DNA of 64,000 nt. It comes from CADDYT01 sp035294125 (GTDB lineage: Bacteria; Chloroflexota; Ktedonobacteria; Ktedonobacterales; Ktedonobacteraceae). Positions 33,770 through 42,671 of this stretch are shown piece by piece (within the stretch, counting starts at the first letter, position 1; each line of letters starts with the position of its first letter). The stretch covers positions 1 to 64,000 of the forward strand of contig DATGLM010000007.1 of assembly GCA_035294125.1 (NCBI GenBank), read 5' to 3'. Below the pieces are notes generated by a model that worked only from the letters and a program-made list of their open reading frames with translations, was not told where the DNA came from and ran no database searches. The translations under genes and the position numbers were made by a program.

Positions 33770-34441
33770 CTATACAGTTGATGTCGTGTCGGGTGTCACG
33801 TTTGCTTCTGCCAACCCGGCAGGGGCAAACGCTTCTGGCTCCCTCGTTTCTGGTAATAACTGGCGGTGGAAGTAATCGAGTTGAGCGGACGTGTAGGCTT
33901 CCAGATCAATCTCGGGTAAAAAGTGCCACGTTTTCTGGAGCGCCCACAAATGCCCAAGACCGAGTACATTCGCGGCCAGAACACGCATTTCCGGGATATC
34001 TGAACGAAAAATGCCTGCCTTCTGCCCCTCCTGAAAAAGGGCCAGAAATTGATTATCCAGGTTCTTAATCATCTCAAGGATGCGATGGCGTACCTCGCGT
34101 GGCAGTGTAGAACTGTCGCGGTAGGTCACCAGCACGCCTTTCGATCCACTATCCAGACTTTTATAGAGTTTGCGTACAATGAAATCAAACCGCTCAAGCG
34201 GGTTGGTAATATCGGCCCCCTGTTTAAAGAAATCAAGATGGAGAAGCGCAGTTTTTTCGCAACAGGCGAGCAGGATATCGTCCTTGCTGGGGAAGAAGTA
34301 GTAGATGAGTCCGGTGCTGATCCCTGCGGCACGGGCAATGTCAGGCACAGTGGTGCCGTGAAAGCCCTTGCGGCTAAATAGATCGCCAGCAGCGGCAATA
34401 ATGTCCTCGCGGCGGCTATTGCGAGCTGTTTTTGTAGCCAT
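33770..34441 (-). CDS. TetR-family transcriptional regulator
   Basis: 223 residues. The N-terminal HTH (RREDIIAAAGDLFSRKGFHGTTVPDIARAAGISTGLIYYFFPSKDD) is textbook TetR; the C-terminal ligand domain is helical with aromatic residues (GLGHLWALQKTWHF). It lies just upstream of and in the same direction as the acyl-CoA cluster and probably represses it in the absence of an acyl-CoA, as FadR/FabR-type TetR proteins do. Palindromes at 33704 and 34540 are candidate operators. Confidence 0.88.
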   Translation of the reverse strand: MATKTARNSRREDIIAAAGDLFSRKGFHGTTVPDIARAAGISTGLIYYFFPSKDDILLACCEKTALLHLDFFKQGADITNPLERFDFIVRKLYKSLDSGSKGVLVTYRDSSTLPREVRHRILEMIKNLDNQFLALFQEGQKAGIFRSDIPEMRVLAANVLGLGHLWALQKTWHFLPEIDLEAYTSAQLDYFHRQLLPETREPEAFAPAGLAEANVTPDTTSTV

Positions 34442-34539
34442 GTATACTCCCGTCCTTCATCGCACGCGCATACGTGATACCTGTGGCCAGTCGGCTCATA
34501 GACCTGTCGAAACCGCCGTTTTATAGAGCTTACCATATT

Positions 34540-34555
34540 TTGAATGAATATTCAA
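34540..34555. promoter_or_regulatory. Palindrome upstream of the TetR gene
   Basis: TTGAAT-GAAT-ATTCAA (34540-34555) has 6-bp inverted arms and an AT-rich context, about 100 bases before the TetR start. It may be an autoregulatory operator, but it does not resemble the palindrome at 33704, so at most one of the two is likely to be the TetR site. Confidence 0.3.
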
Positions 34556-34692
34556 TAGAATTTTCTTCCAATTTATTGCGGGGCATTGTCAACCTGTCAG
34601 CTCTGGCGGCCAACTCTTGGCTGAGACATGTCCATATGTTATGCTAAGAGGGCACACAGCCGCACAAGTCAGCACCATGCAGGGAGGAGCCG

Positions 34693-36744
34693 ATGATCGC
34701 CAGACGCCAGGTCAGAACCATGTGTCCGATGAATTGTTTACCCACTCAATGTGGGATGACAGTCCAGGTCGAGGATAACCGCCTCCTGTCGCTCAGGGGA
34801 GACCCACACAACCCGGATAGCCGGGGCTTTCTCTGCATTCGCGGGCGCGCCACCCAAGAGATTTTTGAGAATCCTCAACGCCTGTTGTACCCGCTGCGCC
34901 GGGTAGGGGAGCGCGGCGCTGATCGCTGGGAGCGCTGCTCGTGGGAGGAGGCCTATGCCTTGCTCGTTGATGCGATCCAGCACACGCGGCCAGAACGGGT
35001 GGGACTGTGGCGGGGACACGGCATCGGGACAACGGGGCCGGTGGGAACAACGCTGGTCAATCGCTTTGGCCTGCTGGCCGGGTTTCAGCAGTGGTCAAGC
35101 TCGATCATCTGCTGGGCGATGGGGGCGTATGGCCTGGGGCTGACAGGGACGCTCAAGACCCATACGAAAGAGGATATGGCGACCAACTCGCGCACGATCC
35201 TGCTCTGGGGCGCGACGCTGGCCAGTCAGCCCGATCTCGCGCCGCACCTGGTGGAGGCGCGCAAACGCGGCGCGCATGTGGTTCACATCGATACGCGCCG
35301 CACCGAAGCGTCTCGCCACGCGGACGAGGTACTTCTGCTCCGGCCTGGCAGCGACGCTGCCCTTGCGCTCGCCCTGGCACAGGTGATTCTGGCGGAGGGA
35401 CTCTCCGACCAGGAGTTCATCGAGCGCCACACACTTGGCTTTGCCCCATTTGCCGCCCACGTCCAGGCCTGTACGCCTGCATGGGCGGCGGAAATCACCG
35501 GCATCGAGCCAGAGCGCATCCGCGCGCTCGCCCGACGTTACGCAACCGGGACCCCCGCCATGATCGTGCTGGGCGGCAGCTCCATGTTCAAACACCAACA
35601 CGGCTGGGAGCCGGGCCGCGCCATCTCCTGCCTGCCCGCGCTCACCGGTCAACTGGGCATCGCGGGGGGTGGTCTGGGCCAGCGTCACGGGGCATCTCCT
35701 GAGAGCACCGGCTTCGCCGACGTGCTGGCCGATGTCACTCCCAGGATGCCCGCAGAGGCCGCTATTCCCAGTCATATGGCCAGCATCACCGGGGCCATGA
35801 CCGGAGGCCAGATTGACGTGCTACTGCTGTTTGGCACCAATATGCTCTCGTCCTTTGCCGACGCGAACGAACTGGCACGCGGATTGGAGCGCACCAGGCT
35901 GATTGTCTCCTACGACCTCTTTCAGCATGCGACTTCCCGGCGCTATGCCGATCTTGTGTTGCCCGCAACTGCCTGGTTGGAAAACATTGGCCTGAAGCAG
36001 ACCGCCACTCATATCTACCTGATGGAGCGGGCGCTTGCGCCCGCAGGCGAGTGTCGATCCCTGCCCACCTTTCTGCGCGAGCTGGCGCAGCGGCTAGGTG
36101 TAGAGAACTTCTTTCCCTGGCACGACGAAGAAGGCTATGTAAATGCCCTGCTGGCTGCGCAAAAGACAACCGATGGCGAGCCGCTGACCATCGCTGAGCT
36201 GCGCCAACACGGAGGATACTGGCAGAAAAACGGTCTCTCGCATATCGCCTACCAGGACCACACCTTCGACACACCCTCTCACAAAATCGAGTTCTGGAGC
36301 GAGCGCGCTTACCAGGCCGGACTCTCTCCTCTGCCCTCCTATACCGCTCCAGCCGAGGCAGCGTACCCTCTGCGTTTCTGCCAGGGACGCACCCTCACGG
36401 CCTTTCATGCTTTCTTTGATGAGGGCCAGGCGCTGCCCACACTGGCCAGAGCCAACCAGGGGCCGCAGCTCTGGATGCACCCGCAGGATGCGCAACGACG
36501 ACACATCGCCAACGATGCTCCTATTATCATCACCAACCAGCGCGGCCAATTCGAGGCGCAGGCTCACGTGACGGATGATATTCTCCCAGGTGTAGTCTGG
36601 ATGCGCGATGGATGGTCTGGCATCAATCGAGTCACCAGCGGAGCACCAATCGTTTCTCCCGAGGCCCTCACCATCGTCCCCGGCGCTCCCGGCGGGCAGG
36701 CAGCCTATGATGCCTGGGTTGAAGTGCGCGCCAAAGACACTTGA
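34693..36744 (+). CDS. Molybdopterin oxidoreductase (formate dehydrogenase/DMSO reductase family)
   Basis: 683 residues. The N-terminal [4Fe-4S] site is CPMNCLPTQC plus the Cys in SRGFLCIRG. SSSIICWAMGAYG offers a Cys as possible Mo/W ligand. Molybdopterin domains follow (ILLWGATLASQPD, ATGTPAMIVLGGSSMF, RYADLVLPATAWLENIG, and the C-terminal MHPQDAQRRHIANDAPIIITN dinucleotide domain). No Tat signal, so it is cytoplasmic. No small electron-transfer subunit is adjacent. GGGAGGAG precedes ATG 34693. It could act on formate, on an assimilatory substrate, or as a transhydroxylase-like enzyme; the substrate is undetermined. Confidence 0.82.
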   Translation: MIARRQVRTMCPMNCLPTQCGMTVQVEDNRLLSLRGDPHNPDSRGFLCIRGRATQEIFENPQRLLYPLRRVGERGADRWERCSWEEAYALLVDAIQHTRPERVGLWRGHGIGTTGPVGTTLVNRFGLLAGFQQWSSSIICWAMGAYGLGLTGTLKTHTKEDMATNSRTILLWGATLASQPDLAPHLVEARKRGAHVVHIDTRRTEASRHADEVLLLRPGSDAALALALAQVILAEGLSDQEFIERHTLGFAPFAAHVQACTPAWAAEITGIEPERIRALARRYATGTPAMIVLGGSSMFKHQHGWEPGRAISCLPALTGQLGIAGGGLGQRHGASPESTGFADVLADVTPRMPAEAAIPSHMASITGAMTGGQIDVLLLFGTNMLSSFADANELARGLERTRLIVSYDLFQHATSRRYADLVLPATAWLENIGLKQTATHIYLMERALAPAGECRSLPTFLRELAQRLGVENFFPWHDEEGYVNALLAAQKTTDGEPLTIAELRQHGGYWQKNGLSHIAYQDHTFDTPSHKIEFWSERAYQAGLSPLPSYTAPAEAAYPLRFCQGRTLTAFHAFFDEGQALPTLARANQGPQLWMHPQDAQRRHIANDAPIIITNQRGQFEAQAHVTDDILPGVVWMRDGWSGINRVTSGAPIVSPEALTIVPGAPGGQAAYDAWVEVRAKDT

Positions 36745-36754
36745 AAGGAAAGCT

Positions 36755-38017
36755 ATGGCTGAAATATATACGCCGGAAAGGAACTGGGCTGGCAACTACA
36801 CGTACCGGGCGCAGAAGCTGCACCGACCGACAACGATTGAGCAGTTGCAGCAAATCGTCGCCGGAGCCTCCAGTGTGCATGTGCTGGGTTCGCGACACTC
36901 CTTCAACGACATCGCCGACTCCGAGGAGTTGATCTCGCTGGAGAGTCTGCCCGCTGATGTGGTTGTCGACCATGAAGCTCACACGGTTTCCTTGAGTGGG
37001 GGGGTGAAATACGGCGATCTGGTCAAGACATTGAGCGAGGAAGGGGTAGCGCTACACACTCTGGCCTCGCTTCCCCACATCTCCGTCGCCGGAGCCGTGG
37101 CGACGGCGACGCACGGATCCGGCGTCACCTGTGGCAATCTCGCCACCGCCGTCGCCGGGCTGGAGATTGTGACGTCCAACGGGGAGATCCTCAAGGCATC
37201 CAGAGGCGCTCTCGACTTCGACGGTATGGTAGTCGGACTGGGCGCCCTCGGCGCGGTCACTCGCATCACCCTGGATGTAGAGCCAACCTACGAGGTGAAA
37301 CAGCGCGTGTTTGAAGGACTGAGCTGGAAGGCGCTTTACGATCACTTCGACGAGATCACTTCCTGCGGCTACAGCGTCAGCATCTTCACGCGCTGGGGTC
37401 AGGCCAATGAGCAGGTCTGGGTCAAGAGCCGGACGGATGAACCCGACTGGCTTGAGGATGACCTCTTCGGCGCGACTGCCGCAACGATTGACCGGCACCC
37501 GATTGTCGAACTCGACCCAACTCCCTGCACTCCGCAGTTGGGCCGACCCGGTCCCTGGAGCGAGCGCTTACCACATTTCCGCATGGGCTACACACCCAGC
37601 AGCGGCGAAGAAATCCAGACGGAATACCTTTTGCCACGTCGGCACGCCATCGGAGCCATAGAAGCCATGCGCGCCCTCGCAGACGGGATTAGACCAATCT
37701 TGCTGGTGAGCGAGATTCGCCGGGTGGCCGCCGACCAGTTGTGGATGAGCATGAGCTACGAGCAAGATTCCGTCGCTATCCATTTCACGTGGAAGCGCGA
37801 ACCAGAGGCGGTCCAGCAGGTGGTCGCCCGGATCGAGGAAGCCCTGCTTCCGTTTGAAGCCCGCCCGCACTGGGGCAAAGTCTTCCGCGCGGACGCAGCG
37901 GCTATCGCCCGGCTCTACAAGCGCCATGCCGATTTCGTTCGTCTGCTGGAGCAGTTCGACCCACGCGGCGCGTTCCGCAATTCCTGGCTCAAGGCCCACG
38001 TACTCGGTGACAGGTAA
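36755..38017 (+). CDS. aldO: Alditol/xylitol oxidase-like FAD enzyme
   Basis: 420 residues of the VAO flavoprotein family. NWAGNYTYRAQKLHRP opens the protein; VLGSRHSFNDIAD holds the His that forms the covalent FAD bond in alditol oxidase; ASLPHISVAGAVATATHGSG binds FAD. ERLPHFRMGYTPSSGEEIQTEY and FEARPHWGKVF are characteristic of AldO/XyoA, and the length matches. It would oxidise a sugar alcohol with oxygen to an aldose and H2O2. It is 10 bases after the molybdopterin gene with GAAAGGAAAG before ATG 36755; the two are likely cotranscribed. Confidence 0.82.
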   Translation: MAEIYTPERNWAGNYTYRAQKLHRPTTIEQLQQIVAGASSVHVLGSRHSFNDIADSEELISLESLPADVVVDHEAHTVSLSGGVKYGDLVKTLSEEGVALHTLASLPHISVAGAVATATHGSGVTCGNLATAVAGLEIVTSNGEILKASRGALDFDGMVVGLGALGAVTRITLDVEPTYEVKQRVFEGLSWKALYDHFDEITSCGYSVSIFTRWGQANEQVWVKSRTDEPDWLEDDLFGATAATIDRHPIVELDPTPCTPQLGRPGPWSERLPHFRMGYTPSSGEEIQTEYLLPRRHAIGAIEAMRALADGIRPILLVSEIRRVAADQLWMSMSYEQDSVAIHFTWKREPEAVQQVVARIEEALLPFEARPHWGKVFRADAAAIARLYKRHADFVRLLEQFDPRGAFRNSWLKAHVLGDR

Positions 38018-38112
38018 GCCCGATACTCGCATCAGGCGAAGGAATACGGTGGGCTTCTCCAGCACCCGGACAATGGCAACCTGTGTAGAACTAAAATAAC
38101 ACTCCCTGCATA

Positions 38113-38141
38113 CTGACTTCTTCAGAGATTTCGTCTATACT
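38113..38141 (+). promoter_or_regulatory. Promoter of the first BTAD gene
   Basis: CTGACT (38113-38118), 17-bp spacer, TATACT (38136-38141). The transcript would have a leader of about 170 bases before ATG 38322. The 304-base gap otherwise shows no convincing gene. Confidence 0.45.
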
Positions 38142-38321
38142 CTCCTTTGAGGAAGTGGATGATAGAGAGAGAAGGGGCTTCTGAGCCAGCCTGCCTCTTG
38201 CATGTGAAGCCACCACTATTTCACACGCACCTGTTTCTGGATGGAAGGGATAGAGAGTTCTTCTGCACGCACGCAGAAACATGCATAAAGAAGAACTCGT
38301 TTCGGAGAAGGAAGATATGTT

Positions 38322-40508
38322 ATGGGATTATTACGTGTGGCCGTCCTCGGCCCACCCGAAGTGTTTCATGAAGGCAAGCGCCTCAGCTTTGCCTTACGCA
38401 AAGCGCAGGCCTTACTGCTCTATCTGGCCGTGGAAGGGGGGATGCACTCTCGCAACAGGCTGACGGCGCTGCTGTGGCCGGGCAGCGAGCCTGCTGATGC
38501 GCGCCGCTCGCTGCGCAATGCCCTGGTTCTGCTACGCCAGGTGCTCGCCGACGCCCCGGATTCCCCACACCCCCATCTGGTCAGCGAGGGAGACCTGCTC
38601 GGCCTCAACTTGCAGGCTCCTTTCGAACTGGATCTCGAAGCGGTACAGCAAGCCTATCAGCAGGTCCTACGACTTTCCACAGCTCCTCCACCCGCGCAGA
38701 GTGAGCTTCCCGGCGCGCATCTGCAGCAGGCCCTCACGCTGGTGCGCGGCCCTTTCCTCGACAGCTTCTGGCTTGGGGAGGAGACGCCTTTTGACGATTG
38801 GGTACTACAACAGCAACGGCATTGGCACCTGCGCTTGCAGGTGCTCTATGATCAGCTTTCCCACTGGCAAGAAGCTGCCGGAGACCCGGAGCAGAGCAAA
38901 GCCATCCTCACTCGCTGGCTGGCCCTCGATCCGCTGGCCGAGGAGGCATCGCGCCGCCTCATGCGCCTGCACCTGGCAGAGGGCAACCCCACGGCGGCCT
39001 GGCAGATATATACTACTCTGCGCGGCCAACTGGCCCAACAGGCAGAGATCAAGCCAGCACCCGAAACGCAGGCACTGGCCGAACGCATTCAGGCCAGTGC
39101 GAGCAGCCGCCGCAACGAGCCTGCGGTGGCTATTTCCCCTGCTAGAAGTCAGCCACCAGGAGAGCTGACGGCTCCCCTCATCGGTAGAGCCAGCGCCTTC
39201 AGCCAGCTAGTAGCGAGCTACCAGCACCTGCAAAAGAGGCGACCGCAGGCGGCGCTGCTGGTGGGAGAGGCTGGCATTGGCAAAACGCGGTTGGCCCACG
39301 AGTTTGTGCGCTGGTGCCGAACGCAGGGAGCCGATATCTTGATCGGGCATGCGTTCGAGATGAGAGGAAGGCTACCCTACCAGCCGCTCATCGAGGCACT
39401 ACGCGAGCGACTGGAGGTGGAAAACGCGCCGGAGGACCTGCTGGAGGATCTCTGGTTGGCCGAACTCTCGCGCCTGCTGCCCGAGTTGCGCCTGCGCTAT
39501 CCTGATCTGCCCGTCCCTGTCGCTGATGAACTGACGGCCCATATGCGATTGTTCGAAGCAGTGGTACGCTTGCTGGACGTCTTTGCCAGCCGGGCGCCGC
39601 TGGTGCTGCTGCTGGAGCATCTAGACTGGATCGATGAAGCTTCCCTCGACCTGTTGCACTACCTGGCACACGCCTGGAAGAAACACGGCACCCGCGCCTT
39701 CCTGCTGGGGACGGCGCGCCCGGAAGGACTCGCACTCAACACCACCCTGGCTGACCAACTGCTCAATCTGGGACGCGACCTGCCCCTCACCCGGGTCAAC
39801 CTGCAGCCGCTCAGTCTGGCCGAAACCTACCAACTCCTTGAAGCTCTGGTACGCGAGCAGGAACCTTCCCCCGCCCACTCTCCCAACCAGGCATGGTCGT
39901 CCCCGGCTGCGAGGACAGAGAAGAGGCCGCTGGAAGCGCTGGGCGATTTCCTGTTTGCACAGACGGGAGGCCAACCCGGCTACCTGCTGGAGACGCTCAA
40001 GCTCCTGCGGGAGCGCCTGTGGCTGGTGCCACAGGCAGGAGGAGATGGCACCTGGTGGCTAGAGCCAGGCGGGGATCTGACCAGCACCTTCGCCCAGGAG
40101 CAGTTGCGCCGTGATCTGGTACCAGCTTCGGTGCGTATCCAGTTGCTGGCACGGCTGGCAAAACTGTCGTCGGCAGCACGGCAAGTGGTGATGGCCAGTG
40201 TGGTGCTGGGGGGTCATGCCAGCGCGCAGCAACTGTGGCAGGTAGCCGATCTCGAAGCGCAGGCAGGCATTGAGGCGCTGGAGGAGGCAGTTCGTAACGG
40301 CATTCTGGGCGAAGCCGTCGGCGAAAGTGGCCGTCAGGCCAGCTATGGCTTCTCGCAGGAGCTGGTGCGGCAGGTGGTTCTGCACGAACTGGGGGAGGCA
40401 CGCCGCCAGGTTCTGTTCCAGCGGGCCGCCAACCACAGTGCGAGTGAGGTCGTCCCCCTACCGCAACGAGCATTCCATGCCTCCTGGCCTGAGATAGCAC
40501 GTTTATAG
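38322..40508 (+). CDS. BTAD/AAA-ATPase transcriptional activator, short form 1
   Basis: 728 residues. N-terminal winged HTH-like domain (LRVAVLGPPEVFHEGKRLSFALRKAQALLLYLAVEGG), a bacterial transcriptional activation domain (about 100-250), and an AAA ATPase with Walker A VGEAGIGKTRLAHEF. At the Walker B position it reads LLLEHLDWIDEAS where its two paralogs have LLLDDLHWADEAS or LLLDDLHWADSAS, so the acidic pair is Glu-His. It ends shortly after the ATPase module, at the point where the 1265-residue paralog at 53806 begins its TPR half. AAGGAAG precedes the start. Probably a MalT/AfsR-like regulator of nearby genes. Confidence 0.82.
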   Translation: MGLLRVAVLGPPEVFHEGKRLSFALRKAQALLLYLAVEGGMHSRNRLTALLWPGSEPADARRSLRNALVLLRQVLADAPDSPHPHLVSEGDLLGLNLQAPFELDLEAVQQAYQQVLRLSTAPPPAQSELPGAHLQQALTLVRGPFLDSFWLGEETPFDDWVLQQQRHWHLRLQVLYDQLSHWQEAAGDPEQSKAILTRWLALDPLAEEASRRLMRLHLAEGNPTAAWQIYTTLRGQLAQQAEIKPAPETQALAERIQASASSRRNEPAVAISPARSQPPGELTAPLIGRASAFSQLVASYQHLQKRRPQAALLVGEAGIGKTRLAHEFVRWCRTQGADILIGHAFEMRGRLPYQPLIEALRERLEVENAPEDLLEDLWLAELSRLLPELRLRYPDLPVPVADELTAHMRLFEAVVRLLDVFASRAPLVLLLEHLDWIDEASLDLLHYLAHAWKKHGTRAFLLGTARPEGLALNTTLADQLLNLGRDLPLTRVNLQPLSLAETYQLLEALVREQEPSPAHSPNQAWSSPAARTEKRPLEALGDFLFAQTGGQPGYLLETLKLLRERLWLVPQAGGDGTWWLEPGGDLTSTFAQEQLRRDLVPASVRIQLLARLAKLSSAARQVVMASVVLGGHASAQQLWQVADLEAQAGIEALEEAVRNGILGEAVGESGRQASYGFSQELVRQVVLHELGEARRQVLFQRAANHSASEVVPLPQRAFHASWPEIARL

Positions 40509-40558
40509 CGGGCAGCGAAGAGATGACCCGTTCGAGCCGGTTTTCCCATCCCTTGTCT

Positions 40559-41431
40559 TCACGAAGACTTCTGGACATTTCCACAGGCGATGGGATCAAA
40601 ACCCGTCTGCGTGGAAAGGTCCGTCCCCTGGTGGACATTGACATACCAGCCGCTTGCCGGGATCGTTTTGACATTGTGGATAGTCGTTGTCACCGTCGCA
40701 TCGCCAGAGGCATCGGCTTTGACCGCGTCCAGGGGATAGATTACTGGCCCTTGCCTCTGGCAGCTACCGGTATGAATGTGGGCAGCATGCGTACTATTGG
40801 GAGCAAGGCCGCTCATGGTAAGTCTGACAGTCAGTGTATCCTTTGAGAGCTGAAGATGGGCTGAACCAGCCGCGTTTTCACTGAAACCTGATCCCGGCAC
40901 GGCCATCAGCGGGACAGGGATCTGTTGCTTACTGGTTGTCGAGTGAGCCGGGTTGGTGATATCGCCGCAGGCAATGGGCAAATACTGAATAGCCGGAGAC
41001 AGTCCGGGTCCATTATGGACAATAACGAGCCAGCCAGAAGCGGGAATGCCGTGCCTGACGTCTTTGATTTGTGTCGTCATAGCGGCTACCCCATAGGCAT
41101 TGGCGACGAGGCTGTGGAGCGTATAGAGCACCGACCCCTGCTTGCTGCAACCTCCCGTGCGAATCTGAGCGGGATGCGTACTGTTCGGGGCAAGGCCGTA
41201 CAGCCGCACACTCACATTCAAAGTCTGGTTATCTGGCGTCCAGGTGAGCAGGACTGCGCCTCGTGGCATGTGTCTTAAGACCGCGCTGGCCGTCTGTGTC
41301 GTGACCTGTACTGATTGATCGGTGGCAGATGCCTGCTGGCTGCTTCCACAGCCAACAAGGACAAGTGTGATAGCGACACTCACAAAAGCCAATCGTCCCA
41401 GCGCACCCGTTATTACTCTATATCCGATCAT
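40559..41431 (-). CDS. CHRD-type lipoprotein with two repeats
   Basis: About 290 residues. The signal peptide ends in a lipobox (TLVLVGC|GSS). Two homologous halves each contain a beta-sandwich segment, LNVSVRLYGLAPNSTHPAQIRTGGC and LTVRLTMSGLAPNSTHAAHIHTGSC, similar to CHRD domains (HxxHIHxG motif) but with the first half degenerate (QIRTG). Start ATG 41431 uses GAGGTG; GTG 41440 is an alternative. It is exported and membrane-anchored; the function of CHRD proteins is poorly known. Its promoter carries the 11-bp tandem repeat. Confidence 0.7.
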   Translation of the reverse strand: MIGYRVITGALGRLAFVSVAITLVLVGCGSSQQASATDQSVQVTTQTASAVLRHMPRGAVLLTWTPDNQTLNVSVRLYGLAPNSTHPAQIRTGGCSKQGSVLYTLHSLVANAYGVAAMTTQIKDVRHGIPASGWLVIVHNGPGLSPAIQYLPIACGDITNPAHSTTSKQQIPVPLMAVPGSGFSENAAGSAHLQLSKDTLTVRLTMSGLAPNSTHAAHIHTGSCQRQGPVIYPLDAVKADASGDATVTTTIHNVKTIPASGWYVNVHQGTDLSTQTGFDPIACGNVQKSS

Positions 41432-41481
41432 AGAAAACACCTCTTTCTATTCTCATGTACTGAGGACTATTGTGACTGAGA

Positions 41482-41520
41482 ATTATTCTGATTGAGGATA
41501 CGTCATGAAAGCGTTATGAA
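41482..41520 (-). promoter_or_regulatory. Tandem 11-bp box (site 1), lipoprotein promoter
   Basis: On the minus strand TTCATAACGCT (41520-41510) is directly followed by TTCATGACGTA (41509-41499). The best -10, AATAAT (41487-41482), lies 11 bp further, unlike the 7 bp at most other sites. The repeats themselves are the best match to the consensus. Confidence 0.6.
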
Positions 41521-41583
41521 CAGGATTATGAATAAGCCTTCGCAGCTCTTCGCCTCCTCGCCCTGTTCGTCGTGCCGCCCTCT

Positions 41584-42228
41584 CTATTCTTCAGAGGCTA
41601 CTGTCCTGACCAGGCCAAGACGCAGGGCAACCAGGATGGCCTGGGTTCGACTCTGCACTCTCAGCTTATTGAAGATGTGGCGAATATGAGCCTTCACCGT
41701 TGCCTGTGTGATCTGCAGCGTCTGCATGATCTCTTTATTCGAGAGTCCTCGGGCCAGCAAGTTCAAAACTTCCTGTTCGCGCCCGGTCAATGGATCAGGA
41801 CGGCCCCTTAGCTGTATCTGGTTTACCAGCAGTTCGGTAACGCGCGGAGATAGGTGGATACGTCCCTCCTTCGCGTCCTGCACGGCAGCGCGTATCTCTC
41901 CAGCTCCTGTATCTTTGAACAGGTAGCCGCTGGCTCCCGCCTGCATCACCTGAATAATTGCTGTGGGATTGAGCACCCCTGTCAGTACCACCACCCCGGT
42001 TTCCGGTAGATCGTGGCGCAAACTTGCTGTAACGCTGATTCCATCCTGATCCGGCAAGCTGAGGTCTATAAGGACTACTTCTGGCCGCAGCCTCTGGGCC
42101 TGTCTAATAGCCTCCGTTCCTGTTCCTGCTTCTCCCAGCACGTGGAAGGCCGGATCTTGCTCAAGAACCCGGCGCAGTCCCTCACGAACAATGGGATGGT
42201 CATCAACGATAAGTACACTAATCGTCAT
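41584..42228 (-). CDS. NarL/FixJ-family response regulator
   Basis: About 214 residues. Receiver domain: ISVLIVDDHPIVREGL acidic pocket, VVLIDLSLPDQDG phospho-acceptor Asp, GYLFKDTG with the conserved Lys. C-terminal LuxR HTH: LTGREQEVLNLLARGLSNKEIMQTLQITQATVKAHIRHIFNKL. ATG 42228 with GGAGG 7 bases before it is preferred over GTG 42234. No histidine kinase is adjacent. Its promoter carries a tandem 11-bp box, so it may be part of a cascade. Confidence 0.9.
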   Translation of the reverse strand: MTISVLIVDDHPIVREGLRRVLEQDPAFHVLGEAGTGTEAIRQAQRLRPEVVLIDLSLPDQDGISVTASLRHDLPETGVVVLTGVLNPTAIIQVMQAGASGYLFKDTGAGEIRAAVQDAKEGRIHLSPRVTELLVNQIQLRGRPDPLTGREQEVLNLLARGLSNKEIMQTLQITQATVKAHIRHIFNKLRVQSRTQAILVALRLGLVRTVASEE

Positions 42229-42350
42229 CCTCACACCTCCACCTCGCTAAACTACTCTGGTTTACCGTTCCACCTCGGAACGTATGCATCCTGTTCATTA
42301 CCCCGGCAAACCATACCTTTCTCAGACGAGCTACTGAACTTTCTGGCACT

Positions 42351-42385
42351 AGTATACCGGGGAGGCGCCATGAAAACGCTATGAG
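42351..42385 (-). promoter_or_regulatory. Tandem 11-bp box (site 2), response regulator promoter
   Basis: Minus strand: CTCATAGCGTT (42385-42375), TTCATGGCGCC (42374-42364), 7 bp, TATACT (42356-42351). The -35 region is replaced by the repeats, typical of class II activation. The remaining 42235-42671 gap holds no gene, only a weak class 2 candidate at 42530. Confidence 0.7.
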
Positions 42386-42671
42386 CATCGTCCATTCTGT
42401 TAATATCCGCACACTCTTTTGACTGCGCTCTTCTTATCCAAAGGGCTAAGCCAGAAACGCGCCCGGAAGGCAATGACACAAGCACGACCGCACCATATAC
42501 TTGCTAAAAGTGGAGATCACTCTTCTTCAGGCGTTTGCAGGTGCCTTGCTAGCGCAAGAGCCTCATTCTCTGCTTCTGATGCATGATCTTTATTTCTTAT
42601 CATGGATGAGCCAACAGCAGAATAATCGAACGGTTCCTGATATCCGTTTTGCTAGATAAACAGGATATGAT

